Positions 17,094 through 25,571 of a DNA stretch of 64,000 nucleotides are shown piece by piece. The position numbers were made by a program, and so were the translations under genes. Below the pieces are notes generated by a model, which saw only the letters and a list, made by a program, of their open reading frames with translations, searched no databases and was not told the origin of the DNA. Source of the stretch: Thaumasiovibrio sp043421945 (GTDB taxonomy: Bacteria; Pseudomonadota; Gammaproteobacteria; Enterobacterales; Vibrionaceae); NCBI GenBank assembly GCA_043421945.1, contig JBHOGO010000016.1, positions 4,291 through 68,290 of the forward strand, read 5' to 3'. Each line of letters begins with the position of its first letter. Within the stretch, counting starts at the first letter, position 1.

Positions 17094-17114
17094 GAGGTAA
17101 GTGCTCCTTACCTC
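17094..17114 (+). promoter_or_regulatory. Perfect palindrome at the start of the flagellin leader
   Basis: GAGGTAAG (17094-17101) and CTTACCTC (17107-17114) form a perfect 8-bp inverted repeat with a 5-base spacer, about 5 bases after the predicted sigma-54 start site. It could be a stabilising 5' hairpin in the flagellin mRNA or an activator (FlrC) enhancer half-site pair. The sequence alone does not decide. Confidence 0.55.
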
Positions 17115-17213
17115 AATACAATTAATTAGATAGCTGGTCCCGCTACATTGTCTTTTCATCGATGACTGCGGGTAGGCTGTTTCGCTCACAGCGAAAAGTC
17201 AAAGGAGAGCAAA

Positions 17214-18383
17214 ATGGGTGTAACAGTTAACACCAACGTGTCTGCGATGACTGCGCAGCGTTACCTGAATAAAGCTACGGATGGACTTAACCAATCGATG
17301 ACGCGTTTGTCGTCGGGTAGTCGAATCAATAGTGCAAAAGATGATGCAGCGGGCTTGCAGATTTCCAACCGATTAGTCGCACAGACGCGTGGTCTTGATG
17401 TGGCAATGCGAAATGCCAATGACGGTATTTCTATTGCACAGACAGCAGAAGGTGCGATGCAAGAATCCACTAATATTTTGCAGCGTATGCGTGACTTGTC
17501 TATTCAGTCAGCGAACGGTGCTAACTCAGCGGAAGACCGGGTTGCGATTCAACAAGAAGTGTCTGACTTGCAAGACGAATTGAACCGTATTGCAGAAACA
17601 ACCGCTTTTGGTGGACGTAAGCTGCTTAATGGTACGTTCGGTAATGCTGCATTCCAAATTGGTGCGGATTCTGGTGAAGCCATTATCATGGGAATGACCA
17701 GTATTCGTGCGGACTACCAAGATATGGGTGGTCAAGTGATGGTGGGACTTGGACAGGCAGATGCTGAGTGGACAACTGGAGCAAATAACCAGATTGCCTT
17801 TTATGTCGGTGACCCAGGCAATGAAGATAACTTGGAAACGATCACGCTAGCTGAAGGTATTGATATTGAAGAGGTGGCGACCCGTATCAACGGACAAACG
17901 GATCGTGCAACGGCCTCTGTAAGTGAAAATGGTGAGCTACAGCTTTTTGCTGGTGATGAGGCCATTGTCATGCATTCAACTACTCAGATGACCCTTGGCT
18001 TTGTTGATAGAAATGATCCGTCCCTAGGTGAAAGAGAGATTGTGGCGCCAGGTGATGTTTCTAGTGCGATTACGGTGGGTGATATCAACGTTGAAACTGT
18101 GGGAGGCTCGCAGCAAGCGATCAGTATCATCGATGGAGCGATGAAGTATGTCGACAGCCAGCGTGCGGATCTCGGTGCAAAACAGAACCGACTGAACCAT
18201 ACCATCAATAACTTGGCGAACGTTCAAGAGAACGTATCGGCGTCTAACAGCCGAATCAGAGATACTGATTTTGCCAAAGAGACCACTGAAATGACAAAGA
18301 ATCAGATCTTGCAACAGGCATCAACATCGATTCTTTCTCAAGCAAAACAGGTACCGCAGGCAGCATTGAATTTACTTCAATAA
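17214..18383 (+). CDS. flaA: Flagellin, FlaA-like (sigma-54-controlled)
   Basis: This 389-residue flagellin begins MGVTVNTNVSAMTAQRYLNKATDGLNQSMTRLSSGSRINSAKDDAAGLQISNRL and ends with the D0 helix ILQQASTSILSQAKQVPQAALNLLQ. The variable part is about 165-285. Its sigma-54 promoter makes it the counterpart of V. cholerae FlaA, the flagellin essential for the filament. AAGGAGAG precedes the ATG, and a strong terminator follows, so it is monocistronic. The symbol rests on the promoter type and position, not on an alignment. Confidence 0.9.
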   Translation: MGVTVNTNVSAMTAQRYLNKATDGLNQSMTRLSSGSRINSAKDDAAGLQISNRLVAQTRGLDVAMRNANDGISIAQTAEGAMQESTNILQRMRDLSIQSANGANSAEDRVAIQQEVSDLQDELNRIAETTAFGGRKLLNGTFGNAAFQIGADSGEAIIMGMTSIRADYQDMGGQVMVGLGQADAEWTTGANNQIAFYVGDPGNEDNLETITLAEGIDIEEVATRINGQTDRATASVSENGELQLFAGDEAIVMHSTTQMTLGFVDRNDPSLGEREIVAPGDVSSAITVGDINVETVGGSQQAISIIDGAMKYVDSQRADLGAKQNRLNHTINNLANVQENVSASNSRIRDTDFAKETTEMTKNQILQQASTSILSQAKQVPQAALNLLQ

Positions 18384-18404
18384 CCGACGGCAGATTCTGT
18401 ATAA

Positions 18405-18438
18405 AAACGGCAAACTGGCAACAGTTTGCCGTTTTTTT
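18405..18438 (+). terminator. Rho-independent terminator after first flagellin
   Basis: AAACGGCAAACTG (18405-18417) and CAGTTTGCCGTTT (18422-18434) form a perfect 13-bp stem with a GCAA tetraloop, followed by T through 18438. Confidence 0.95.
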
Positions 18439-18490
18439 GTTTGTTCTGCATGATTTCATCATCCCTTTTCCTCATCGATCTTTTATTTTT

Positions 18491-18550
18491 CCACTGCAAA
18501 TCTAACCACTGCAAATATAGCCACTGCAAATATAGCCACTGCAAAATGTT
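18491..18550. repeat. Four 15-base direct repeats between the flagellin genes
   Basis: The unit CCACTGCAAATATAG occurs at 18506-18520 and 18521-18535 exactly, with close copies at 18491-18505 (ending TCTAA) and 18536-18550 (ending ATGTT). No gene is seen in the roughly 430-base gap between the terminator and the next flagellin. Apart from this array and the sigma-28 promoter I see nothing else certain there. Confidence 0.85.
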
Positions 18551-18761
18551 ATCCCAACAAAAAAGTCACTGCGACTTCCCATACTGTATGCTCGGGATTG
18601 AGCGCTGATTAGCCCTTTTTTCGATCTTCCTCTCATTTTTTCATTTGATAGCAATTAAAAGTCCTCAATTTTTCTGCAATGCCGCCGACACACTTTATCG
18701 ATACATGCACACTCCTAAGAAACATGGCAGAAAAAGTAGGAAAAAAGTGTGAAAAAAACGC

Positions 18762-18788
18762 TAAAGATATTTTAGGTGTTGCCGCTAA
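18762..18788 (+). promoter_or_regulatory. Sigma-28 (FliA) promoter of the second flagellin gene
   Basis: TAAAG (18762-18766), 14 bases and GCCGCTAA (18781-18788) match the FliA consensus at all but one base. It is about 80 bases before the ATG. The 11-mer GCTAAAGATAT appears both at the -35 box and again overlapping the -10 box. Confidence 0.88.
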
Positions 18789-18867
18789 AGATATTGAATG
18801 AATAAGAATGCAGGTTTTGCCGGCTGGGCTGGTCGAAGCCAAATAAAGAAACTCAAGGAGAATTATT

Positions 18868-20034
18868 ATGGCAGTTACAGTAAACACGAACGTTTCTGCG
18901 ATGACCGCTCAGCGCTATCTAAACACAGCTACTGACAATACAGCGCAGTCAATGGAGCGATTGGCTTCTGGGTCTCGTATTAACTCTGCAAAAGATGATG
19001 CAGCGGGTCTTCAAATCTCTAACCGATTGATGACGCAAAGCCGCGGCTTGGATGTTGCTGTTCGTAATGCGAACGACGGTATCTCAATGGCACAAACTGC
19101 TGAAGGCTCAATGCAAGAGTCAACGAACATCCTGCAACGTATGCGTGATCTATCGCTACAATCTGCAAATGGTTCAAACTCTCAGGAAGACCGTGAATCA
19201 ATTCAAGAAGAGATTGGTGCACTGCAAACAGAACTTAACCGTATTGCAGAAACGACCTCTTTTGGTGGTACTAAACTGTTAAACGGTACGTTTGATACGC
19301 GCTCGTTCCAAGTCGGTTCTGACTCGGGTGAAGCGGTTCAAATGACGTTCAATAACATTCGTGCTGATGAAGCAAGCATGGGTGGTACAACGTACATGAC
19401 CGGCTCAACTATCGATTCTGATCAAACGCTGAGTGCTGATACTAACATCACATTAAACCTCGCTGATCACCTCGATGACGCTGGTAACCCTATCGATGTG
19501 ACTGTCGGCTTAAAAGCGGGTGATGATGTCGAAGAAATTGCAACGCGTATTAATGGTCAAACTGACCGTGTTAATGCCTCTGTTAGCGAAAAGGGCGAAC
19601 TACAAATTTTCTCTCAGCAAGGTAATGTTACCGTTACTGCGGGTGCATTGAGTGTTCAAGGTCCTAACGATGCAGCACCTGTTGCTATTGACCTAACAAC
19701 AGGTGGTACTAACGCAGCGACAACGGTTGCTGATATCGACGTTACGACGGTAGGTGGTTCACAAGAAGCGGTGGCTATCCTTGATGGTGCGATGAAGTAT
19801 ATCGATTCAAACCGTGCGAACTTGGGTGCTGCTCAAAACCGTTTGAACCATACTATTAATAACTTGAACAACGTTAACGAAAACGTGAATGCGTCTAACA
19901 GCCGTATCCGTGACGTAGATTTTGCGAAAGAAACAACGAACATGACGAAGAACCAAATCTTGCAACAAGCAAGTACGTCTATCTTGGCGCAAGCTAAACA
20001 GGCACCACAGACTGCATTGAGCCTGTTGGGTTAA
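18868..20034 (+). CDS. Flagellin, second copy (sigma-28-controlled)
   Basis: This 388-residue flagellin has N-terminal MAVTVNTNVSAMTAQRYLNTATDNTAQSMERLASGSRINSAKDDAAGLQ and C-terminal ILQQASTSILAQAKQAPQTALSLLG. It resembles the first flagellin at both ends but differs in the central surface region (about 170-290). The sigma-28 promoter places it in the late class, like flaB-flaE of V. cholerae. AAGGAG precedes the ATG. flaG-fliD-flaI-fliS follow in the same direction, after a hairpin without a T run. I give no letter, since Vibrio flagellin letters do not transfer reliably. Confidence 0.93.
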   Translation: MAVTVNTNVSAMTAQRYLNTATDNTAQSMERLASGSRINSAKDDAAGLQISNRLMTQSRGLDVAVRNANDGISMAQTAEGSMQESTNILQRMRDLSLQSANGSNSQEDRESIQEEIGALQTELNRIAETTSFGGTKLLNGTFDTRSFQVGSDSGEAVQMTFNNIRADEASMGGTTYMTGSTIDSDQTLSADTNITLNLADHLDDAGNPIDVTVGLKAGDDVEEIATRINGQTDRVNASVSEKGELQIFSQQGNVTVTAGALSVQGPNDAAPVAIDLTTGGTNAATTVADIDVTTVGGSQEAVAILDGAMKYIDSNRANLGAAQNRLNHTINNLNNVNENVNASNSRIRDVDFAKETTNMTKNQILQQASTSILAQAKQAPQTALSLLG

Positions 20035-20056
20035 TTCTGAGTCAGCGTAAACAAAG

Positions 20057-20080
20057 AGGCGACAAGATAAATTGTCGCCT
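20057..20080 (+). other. Hairpin without T run between flagellin and flaG
   Basis: AGGCGACAA (20057-20065) and TTGTCGCCT (20072-20080) form a perfect 9-bp stem with loop GATAAA. The following TGCTGC has no T tract, so it is a poor terminator. It may stabilise the flagellin mRNA 3' end while letting some transcription reach flaG-fliDIS, for which no separate promoter was seen. Confidence 0.6.
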
Positions 20081-20104
20081 TGCTGCATGCAAAGGTGAAT
20101 GATT

Positions 20105-20554
20105 ATGGACATTAAATCCGTTTCCTCTTCATCTGTGCCATCGTACCAGACGGGCAAAAATGGCACAGATAGTGCCTCTGGCACGAAAGTTGCTAGTAAT
20201 AGTTCGGAAAGTACCGCGGCAATTTCTCGTAAAATCACTGAAGCTCGCACCAAGCAAGCGAGTGATGCGGCTGACTTACAAACTCGACGTGTCGAGCAAA
20301 TGGGGAAGCTAGATAAACAACGAGAAATGCAAAGAGACCAATTAGAGAAATTGGTTGAGCGGATGGATGAATTTGTTTCTACTTTTAATAAAGGGCTCTC
20401 TTTTCGTATTGATGAACAATCAGGGCGAAATATAGTGACCGTTTATGAAGTTAAAAGTGGTGCCGTAGTGAGGCAGATACCAAATGAAGAGATGCTTGAG
20501 CTTTCACAGCAGATAGCAGACTTTCATGGAGGGTTGATGTCAACCAAGGTATAA
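20105..20554 (+). CDS. flaG: FlaG family protein
   Basis: This 149-residue protein has a Ser/Thr-rich N-terminus and the FlaG domain at its C-terminus (VSTFNKGLSFRIDEQSGRNIVTVYEVKSGAVVRQIPNEEMLELSQQIADFHGGL). FlaG proteins influence filament length or stability; the mechanism is not settled. ATG 20105 is favoured over ATG 20099, because the AAAGG upstream would be too close to the earlier one. It begins the flaG-fliD-flaI-fliS group of Vibrio. Confidence 0.88.
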   Translation: MDIKSVSSSSVPSYQTGKNGTDSASGTKVASNSSESTAAISRKITEARTKQASDAADLQTRRVEQMGKLDKQREMQRDQLEKLVERMDEFVSTFNKGLSFRIDEQSGRNIVTVYEVKSGAVVRQIPNEEMLELSQQIADFHGGLMSTKV

Positions 20555-20575
20555 CTCAGCTCAATCGGATTTTTT

Positions 20576-21946
20576 ATGGCAATACAGATGGGTGGTTTGG
20601 CGTCAGGCATGGATATCAACAATATGGTTGATAAAATTGCTCAAGCAGAAAAAGCGCCTAAGCAAGAGCGAATAGAACGTCAAATGGGGGATATCCAAAC
20701 GGATATCAGCGCATACGGTCGTTTGAAAGAGTCGCTTGATACCATGAAAACTCTGATGGCTGACTTTCGTAACAATGACTCGTTGGCGGCTCGCCGTTCA
20801 GACATTGATACGCCAGAACAACTTTCTGCTTCTGTCACACCGCAATCTGCGGTTGGTCGGTACAGTGTAGACGTCCAGCAGTTGGCGCAATCCCACAAAA
20901 TTGTGTCTAATTCGATTGATGAGTCAACTAACTTCGGTAGTGGCTCTCTTCGTGTCGGATTAGGTACAACTTCCTTCAATGTTGACATTGAACCTGGCAA
21001 CGACAAACTTATCGATATCGTTCGTCAAATAAACCGCTCACCAGATAATCCCGGCATAATGGCCTCTGTTATTCAAGATGACTTAGGTGCTCGACTCGTG
21101 CTTAGCGGGGATAAAACCGGTGAGAGCAATAAAGTCCGAGTCTCAGTCAACGCCGATCCATCGAGTGATCTACAACGCTTTGCTTTTAATGCCAATAATG
21201 AAACGAACCCAATGAATGAGATGCAACAAGCATTGGATGCTCGGGTGGTATTGGATGGTTTAGCGGTTATCACGAATGATAGTAATCAAATTAAAAATGC
21301 GATTGAAGGTGTCGATCTTGAGTTAAAAGAACTCTCAAATGGCGAGCCTGCGACGCTAGCGGTGAGCTATGATCGTGATACGGTCGGTATGGCTTTAGAG
21401 CAATTTGTTGCAGCCTATAATCAGTACTTCGATGTCACACAGCAACTGTCCAAGTATGATCCAGCCGCACAAACGGGTGGTCCTCTGATGGGGGATAGCT
21501 TGGTTCGAAGCTCGACGAATCAGCTTCGTGAGGCATTTACGACACCAGTCGAGGGCGCGTCTGATAGTATGCAGACGTTGAGTCAATTGGGTATTACAAC
21601 GACCTTAGCAGGCCGTTTAGACATTGACTATGATGTGCTTGATCAGCAGTTAAATCAGAACTTTGCTGGCCTCAATGACTTTTTTGGTGGGCGTGATGGC
21701 TTTGCTCGGCGTGTTGAAGACTTGATCCACTCCTATACTGGAATAACAGGCAGCATTCGCTCTCGTGAAAATAGTTTAAACGAACAGCAAACACGCTTGC
21801 TCACCGAGCAGACTAAGCTTGATGATCGTATTGAAAGTGTACGTAAGCGTACGTACGATCAATTTTCTGCGATGGACTCCGCAATGGGACAAATGCAGTC
21901 TCAATTGGCGTATATGCAGGGAATGTTCCCGACGAATGGAGGGTAA
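20576..21946 (+). CDS. fliD: FliD, filament cap protein
   Basis: This 456-residue cap protein has the conserved N-terminus MAIQMGGLASGMDINNMVDKIAQAEKAPKQERIERQ. It has the FliD_C region (AAYNQYFDVTQQLSKYDPAAQTGGPLMGDSLVRSSTNQLREAF) and a C-terminal coiled coil ending FSAMDSAMGQMQSQLAYMQGMF. It sits at the filament tip and folds in exported flagellins. It follows flaG after 21 bases and is followed by flaI after 6. Confidence 0.95.
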   Translation: MAIQMGGLASGMDINNMVDKIAQAEKAPKQERIERQMGDIQTDISAYGRLKESLDTMKTLMADFRNNDSLAARRSDIDTPEQLSASVTPQSAVGRYSVDVQQLAQSHKIVSNSIDESTNFGSGSLRVGLGTTSFNVDIEPGNDKLIDIVRQINRSPDNPGIMASVIQDDLGARLVLSGDKTGESNKVRVSVNADPSSDLQRFAFNANNETNPMNEMQQALDARVVLDGLAVITNDSNQIKNAIEGVDLELKELSNGEPATLAVSYDRDTVGMALEQFVAAYNQYFDVTQQLSKYDPAAQTGGPLMGDSLVRSSTNQLREAFTTPVEGASDSMQTLSQLGITTTLAGRLDIDYDVLDQQLNQNFAGLNDFFGGRDGFARRVEDLIHSYTGITGSIRSRENSLNEQQTRLLTEQTKLDDRIESVRKRTYDQFSAMDSAMGQMQSQLAYMQGMFPTNGG

Positions 21947-21952
21947 GTCTCT

Positions 21953-22258
21953 ATGTTGCTAGAAGAGCTTGCTGATTTAGATCGTCAAATAAATAACGCT
22001 TTATTGCCTGAAACAGAGGCACGGGTTTTGCATGAAAACCCTGAAGAAAATATCGATGAATTAGTAAAGCGTAGGCAGTTACTGTTGCAAGAGATTGCGC
22101 GGTTGCCTACGGTTGATCCATTAGAATGGCAACACGCCCTTCAACGTACTGAGCAGTTAGTCGCCGCATTGGCGAACAAGCAGTCAGTGACTAAATCTCA
22201 ACTTAAGCAGATTAATCACGGGCAACGTTCAGTGAAGTTATACAATAAGTTTCGCTAG
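21953..22258 (+). CDS. flaI: FlaI, FliT-position flagellar protein
   Basis: This small 101-residue helical protein (LLEELADLDRQINNALL, VKRRQLLLQEIARLPTVD) has basic C-terminal residues SVKLYNKFR. Its place between fliD and fliS matches flaI in the Vibrio flaG-fliD-flaI-fliS cluster. That is where enteric bacteria carry fliT, the FliD chaperone, and a similar chaperone role is plausible. The assignment rests on size and position more than on motifs. Confidence 0.75.
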   Translation: MLLEELADLDRQINNALLPETEARVLHENPEENIDELVKRRQLLLQEIARLPTVDPLEWQHALQRTEQLVAALANKQSVTKSQLKQINHGQRSVKLYNKFR

Positions 22259-22278
22259 AGAGTAATAGGACCAAGTAT

Positions 22279-22689
22279 ATGGCAATGAGAGGATCCCTTA
22301 AGGCCTACAAAAAGGTGTCAATTGATAGTCAATTGACCTCTGCAACGCCGCATCGAGTTATTCAGATGCTAATGGCGGGTGCCATCGAACGTTTGATACA
22401 GGGAAAAGCAGCCATGCAGCAAGGCTCTGTTGCGCAAAAAGGCGAAAGGCTTGGTAAAGCGTTAGATATCGTGATGAGCTTACGTGCATGCTTATCAATG
22501 GATGATGGTGGTGAAATATCCGAAAATCTAGATGCGTTGTATGACTTTATGGTACGTCAAATTACGTTAGCTAACCAAGATAATAACCCGCAACCTATTG
22601 ATGATGTTGTCGATATGCTGCGAGAAATTAAATCTGCTTGGGACCAAATTCCAGAAGAGTTTCATGCTTTAACGAATTTTGTAGAATAA
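22279..22689 (+). CDS. fliS: FliS, flagellin export chaperone
   Basis: This 136-residue helical protein has the FliS signature AYKKVSIDSQLTSATPHRVIQMLMAGAIERLIQGKAAM and the later KALDIVMSLRACLSMDDGGEISENLDALYDFMVRQI. FliS binds the flagellin C-terminus, prevents early polymerisation and delivers it for export. It is the last gene of the flaG-fliD group, before a weak terminator and the separately controlled flrA. Confidence 0.95.
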   Translation: MAMRGSLKAYKKVSIDSQLTSATPHRVIQMLMAGAIERLIQGKAAMQQGSVAQKGERLGKALDIVMSLRACLSMDDGGEISENLDALYDFMVRQITLANQDNNPQPIDDVVDMLREIKSAWDQIPEEFHALTNFVE

Positions 22690-22716
22690 TCATCCACTTT
22701 TATTTCTCCTCAATGC

Positions 22717-22737
22717 AGCTGAGGTCACAGCTTTTTT
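22717..22737 (+). terminator. Probable terminator after fliS
   Basis: AGCTG (22717-22721) and CAGCT (22728-22732) form a short 5-bp stem with loop AGGTCA, followed by six T. The stem is short, so strength is uncertain. Confidence 0.5.
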
Positions 22738-22747
22738 GTGTCCTTGG

Positions 22748-22775
22748 TTGCCTTATCGTGCTGTTTAATTACAAT
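22748..22775 (+). promoter_or_regulatory. Candidate sigma-70 promoter of flrA
   Basis: TTGCCT (22748-22753), a 16-base spacer and TACAAT (22770-22775) resemble a sigma-70 promoter about 85 bases before flrA. In V. cholerae flrA is the top of the hierarchy and is not sigma-54-dependent, which agrees with the lack of a GG-N10-GC box here. Confidence 0.4.
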
Positions 22776-22859
22776 AGACAATAACTTGATGACTTTTGTC
22801 GAAGTGCTCTCTAAAAGCCAAGAACAAAAAATTGTAATAAAGGCAGGCTAATTTTTTCA

Positions 22860-24320
22860 ATGCAATCTGTAGCAAAGATCCTCGTTATCGATGATGATGC
22901 ACAAAGTCGTCACGATTTGAGTGTCATATTCGACTTTGTCGGTGAACAGTGCCAAGCTGTGCCGCTGCAAGATGTTGATGAGACACTCTCTAAGAATTCA
23001 TGGAATGCTTGTTTTATTGGAAAAGTCACGTCTAAAAAAACGTTGCTAGCAACGTTAGAAAAACTATCCAATGATAAACATATCCCTCTTATTGGTTTCC
23101 AAGAGCATCACGAAATACTCTCTTCACTTTCAAATTATGTTGGTGAACTAAAGCGCCCGTTGAACTATCACCAATTGTCTGAAGCGCTGCGTCATTGTAA
23201 TGAGTTTTTAGGGCAAATTACTCGCCCAGTTCCTACGTTGGGGCGTCGTTCTCCACTTTTCCGAAGTATGGTGGGAAGTAGTGAACAGATCGTACATGTC
23301 CGTCAGTTGATCGAGCAGGTAGCAAGTGCTGATGCCAATGTACTTATTTTAGGTGAGTCGGGTACCGGTAAAGAAGTGGTTGCTCGAAATGTTCATTATC
23401 ATTCATCACGACGTGACGGGCCCTTTGTGCCTGTAAACTGTGGCGCGATCCCGCCAGATTTATTAGAAAGTGAACTGTTTGGGCATGAGAAAGGGGCATT
23501 TACAGGGGCAATTTCCTCGCGTAAGGGTCGTTTTGAACTTGCGGATGGCGGTACGTTATTCCTCGATGAAATCGGGGATATGCCTGCAGCAATGCAGGTG
23601 AAGCTTTTGCGTGTTCTTCAAGAACGTAGTTTTGAGCGGGTTGGTGGAAATAAAAGCATTAAGGTGAATGTTCGCATTGTTGCTGCAACACACCGTAATC
23701 TTGAAACGATGATTGAAGATGAGACTTTCCGAGAAGATCTGTTCTACCGTCTGAATGTTTTTCCTATTGAGATGCCAGCACTGCGTGAGCGCTTAGAGGA
23801 TATACCACTACTTATTCATGAGTTGTTTGCTCGTATGGAAGCCGAAGGAGTTACTGCTCAGTTACGTTTTAGTCAGCGTGCTATTCAGTCGCTCATGGAG
23901 CATGATTGGCCGGGCAACGTTCGTGAATTAGCGAATCTCATTGAGAGAATGTCGATTATTTGTCCGGATGGAGTGATTGATATTAATCAACTACCGAACA
24001 AATATCGTTATGGTAATGTGCCTGATTTTGAACCCGAACCTTACGTATGTACCGAAGAGCAAGAGCGCGATGCACTCTCTTCGATGTTTGCGGATAGTTT
24101 CGACGATGAGTTTGATGATTTCGGCTCCACGAATTCGCTGTCAGAGTTACCGCCAGAAGGTCTCAATCTGAAAGAGCTATTGGCTGAGCTTGAAGTCGAT
24201 ATGATCACTCAAGCGTTAGAAGCACAAGAGTGGGTTGTGGCAAGGGCCGCGGATATGCTGGGTATGCGTCGTACAACCTTAGTCGAAAAAATGCGTAAAT
24301 ATCAGTTGGGTAAAGAGTAA
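22860..24320 (+). CDS. flrA: FlrA (FleQ-type), master sigma-54 activator of flagellar genes
   Basis: This 486-residue regulator has a degenerate receiver-like N-terminal domain (about 1-125), an AAA+ sigma-54 activation domain (about 140-370) and a C-terminal Fis-type HTH (about 460-486, AADMLGMRRTTLVEKMRKYQ). Visible motifs are Walker A GESGTGKE (from 165), the sigma-54 contact loop GAFTGA (212-217) and Walker B TLFLDEIGDMP. The usual phospho-acceptor position, near residue 54 in NACFIGK, is not Asp, as in FleQ. FlrA turns on flrBC and the fli/flh operons and responds to c-di-GMP in Vibrio and Pseudomonas. A terminator follows it. Confidence 0.95.
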   Translation: MQSVAKILVIDDDAQSRHDLSVIFDFVGEQCQAVPLQDVDETLSKNSWNACFIGKVTSKKTLLATLEKLSNDKHIPLIGFQEHHEILSSLSNYVGELKRPLNYHQLSEALRHCNEFLGQITRPVPTLGRRSPLFRSMVGSSEQIVHVRQLIEQVASADANVLILGESGTGKEVVARNVHYHSSRRDGPFVPVNCGAIPPDLLESELFGHEKGAFTGAISSRKGRFELADGGTLFLDEIGDMPAAMQVKLLRVLQERSFERVGGNKSIKVNVRIVAATHRNLETMIEDETFREDLFYRLNVFPIEMPALRERLEDIPLLIHELFARMEAEGVTAQLRFSQRAIQSLMEHDWPGNVRELANLIERMSIICPDGVIDINQLPNKYRYGNVPDFEPEPYVCTEEQERDALSSMFADSFDDEFDDFGSTNSLSELPPEGLNLKELLAELEVDMITQALEAQEWVVARAADMLGMRRTTLVEKMRKYQLGKE

Positions 24321-24391
24321 CTGGATTTGGTTTGCCGGTTTCGGATAGCCATGCAGTAACCTAAATTGATATAAAAATATGTACTGTTTAG

Positions 24392-24423
24392 AAGGGGAGT
24401 CAAATTTGTGACTTCCCTTTTTT
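24392..24423 (+). terminator. Rho-independent terminator after flrA
   Basis: AAGGGGAGTCA (24392-24402) pairs with TGACTTCCCTT (24409-24419) with one G-T pair, loop AATTTG, and T through 24423. Confidence 0.88.
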
Positions 24424-24478
24424 GTGCGCTATATATTGTAACTTTATGTATTTAAAGCGAATTAAATGGTCATTTAAT

Positions 24479-24493
24479 TGGTATAATTCGTGC
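24479..24493 (+). promoter_or_regulatory. Sigma-54 promoter of flrBC
   Basis: TGGTAT (24479-24484), five bases and GTGC (24490-24493) keep the essential GG-N10-GC. A full TATAAT sigma-70 -10 box is embedded in it (24482-24487). FlrA is the expected activator. Confidence 0.7.
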
Positions 24494-24548
24494 TTATATA
24501 TGCACATTACATCTATGTGTCAAAATAGAAGCACGGGGTCGGTTCTAA

Positions 24549-25571
24549 GTGGCTGCACAATTGGAAGAGCTATCAGCGCAGGTCGCGCGTTATCAGCAAG
24601 TAATGAATGCCATGCCTGCTGGGGTTATTTTGCTAGATCAGCAAGGCGTCGTTTCAGAAGTTAATCCTGAGGCAGAGCGTTTGCTCGGTGCGCCCTTAAT
24701 GGGAGAACGATGGTATGCCATTATCCAGAGAGCGTTTGATCCCAAAGCCGATGATGGCCATGAAATATCCTTACGTGATGGTAAAAAAGTCAAACTAGCA
24801 ATATCGGCATCAAACAGCGGTCAGCTTATTTTGATTACCGATATGACAGAAACCCGACTCCTGCAGGCACGAGTCAGCGATATGCAGCGCTTTTCGTCGT
24901 TGGGCCGCATGGTTGCATCACTGGCTCATCAAATCAGGACTCCGCTTTCCAGTGCTCTGCTTTATGCAGAAAACTTAGGGGCCGAGAATATCGCTCCGCC
25001 GACTCGACAGCGTTTTCAGGTCAAGCTTGTAGATCGACTTCATGACTTAGAGAAGCAAGTCAACGACATGTTGCTCTTCGCAAAAGGCGGTGACAATAAA
25101 GTCGTTGCGCCGTTTACGTTAGAGGTTCTTCTCAATGAGATAGAGCCAATGGTTGATGCGCTAGTATCGCGCCATAGTGTTGATTTCAGCATCGACTGTG
25201 ATGACGAATCTCAGGAGCTCTTGGGTAATGTCAACGCCTTAGCCAGCGCGGTGAGTAACCTTATTGTTAACGCTATTCAAGTGTCAGGGAACCATTGCCG
25301 TGTAGCATTACAATGTCATGTTCACGCAGAACAGCTGTGGATTGATGTGGTGGATAACGGCCCCGGTATTGCTGCAGATATGCAAGAAAAAATCTTAGAA
25401 CCCTTTTTTACTACTCGCCAACAAGGCACTGGACTTGGGCTTGCTGTCGTACAGATGGTCACTAAAGCTCACAACGGTGTCGTTAGTATTCAATCTCAGC
25501 TAGGTGAAGGCGCTACGTTTCGCTTAAGTTTACCGCTGATAACGTCAATTCAGACCGGAGGTCAGTCATGA
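24549..25571 (+). CDS. flrB: FlrB, flagellar sensor histidine kinase
   Basis: This 340-residue kinase starts at GTG. It has an N-terminal PAS-like domain (about 15-100: QVMNAMPAGVILLDQQGVVSEVNPEAERLL), a HisKA segment (SSLGRMVASLAHQIRTPLSSAL) with phospho-His127, and an HATPase domain (NALASAVSNLIVNAIQVS, DVVDNGPGI, TTRQQGTGLGLAVVQ). No membrane segment is seen, so it is cytoplasmic. FlrB phosphorylates FlrC. The ribosome binding site is weak. The stop overlaps the flrC start (ATGA), so the two are translationally coupled. Confidence 0.94.
   Translation: MAAQLEELSAQVARYQQVMNAMPAGVILLDQQGVVSEVNPEAERLLGAPLMGERWYAIIQRAFDPKADDGHEISLRDGKKVKLAISASNSGQLILITDMTETRLLQARVSDMQRFSSLGRMVASLAHQIRTPLSSALLYAENLGAENIAPPTRQRFQVKLVDRLHDLEKQVNDMLLFAKGGDNKVVAPFTLEVLLNEIEPMVDALVSRHSVDFSIDCDDESQELLGNVNALASAVSNLIVNAIQVSGNHCRVALQCHVHAEQLWIDVVDNGPGIAADMQEKILEPFFTTRQQGTGLGLAVVQMVTKAHNGVVSIQSQLGEGATFRLSLPLITSIQTGGQS

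Noticed and set aside
18491..18550. Possible CRISPR array
   Set aside because: The 15-base units are directly adjacent with no spacers, and no cas genes are present.
18633..18887. 84-codon minus-strand frame before the second flagellin
   Set aside because: It overlaps the sigma-28 promoter and the flagellin start, with no ribosome binding site or similarity that I recognise.
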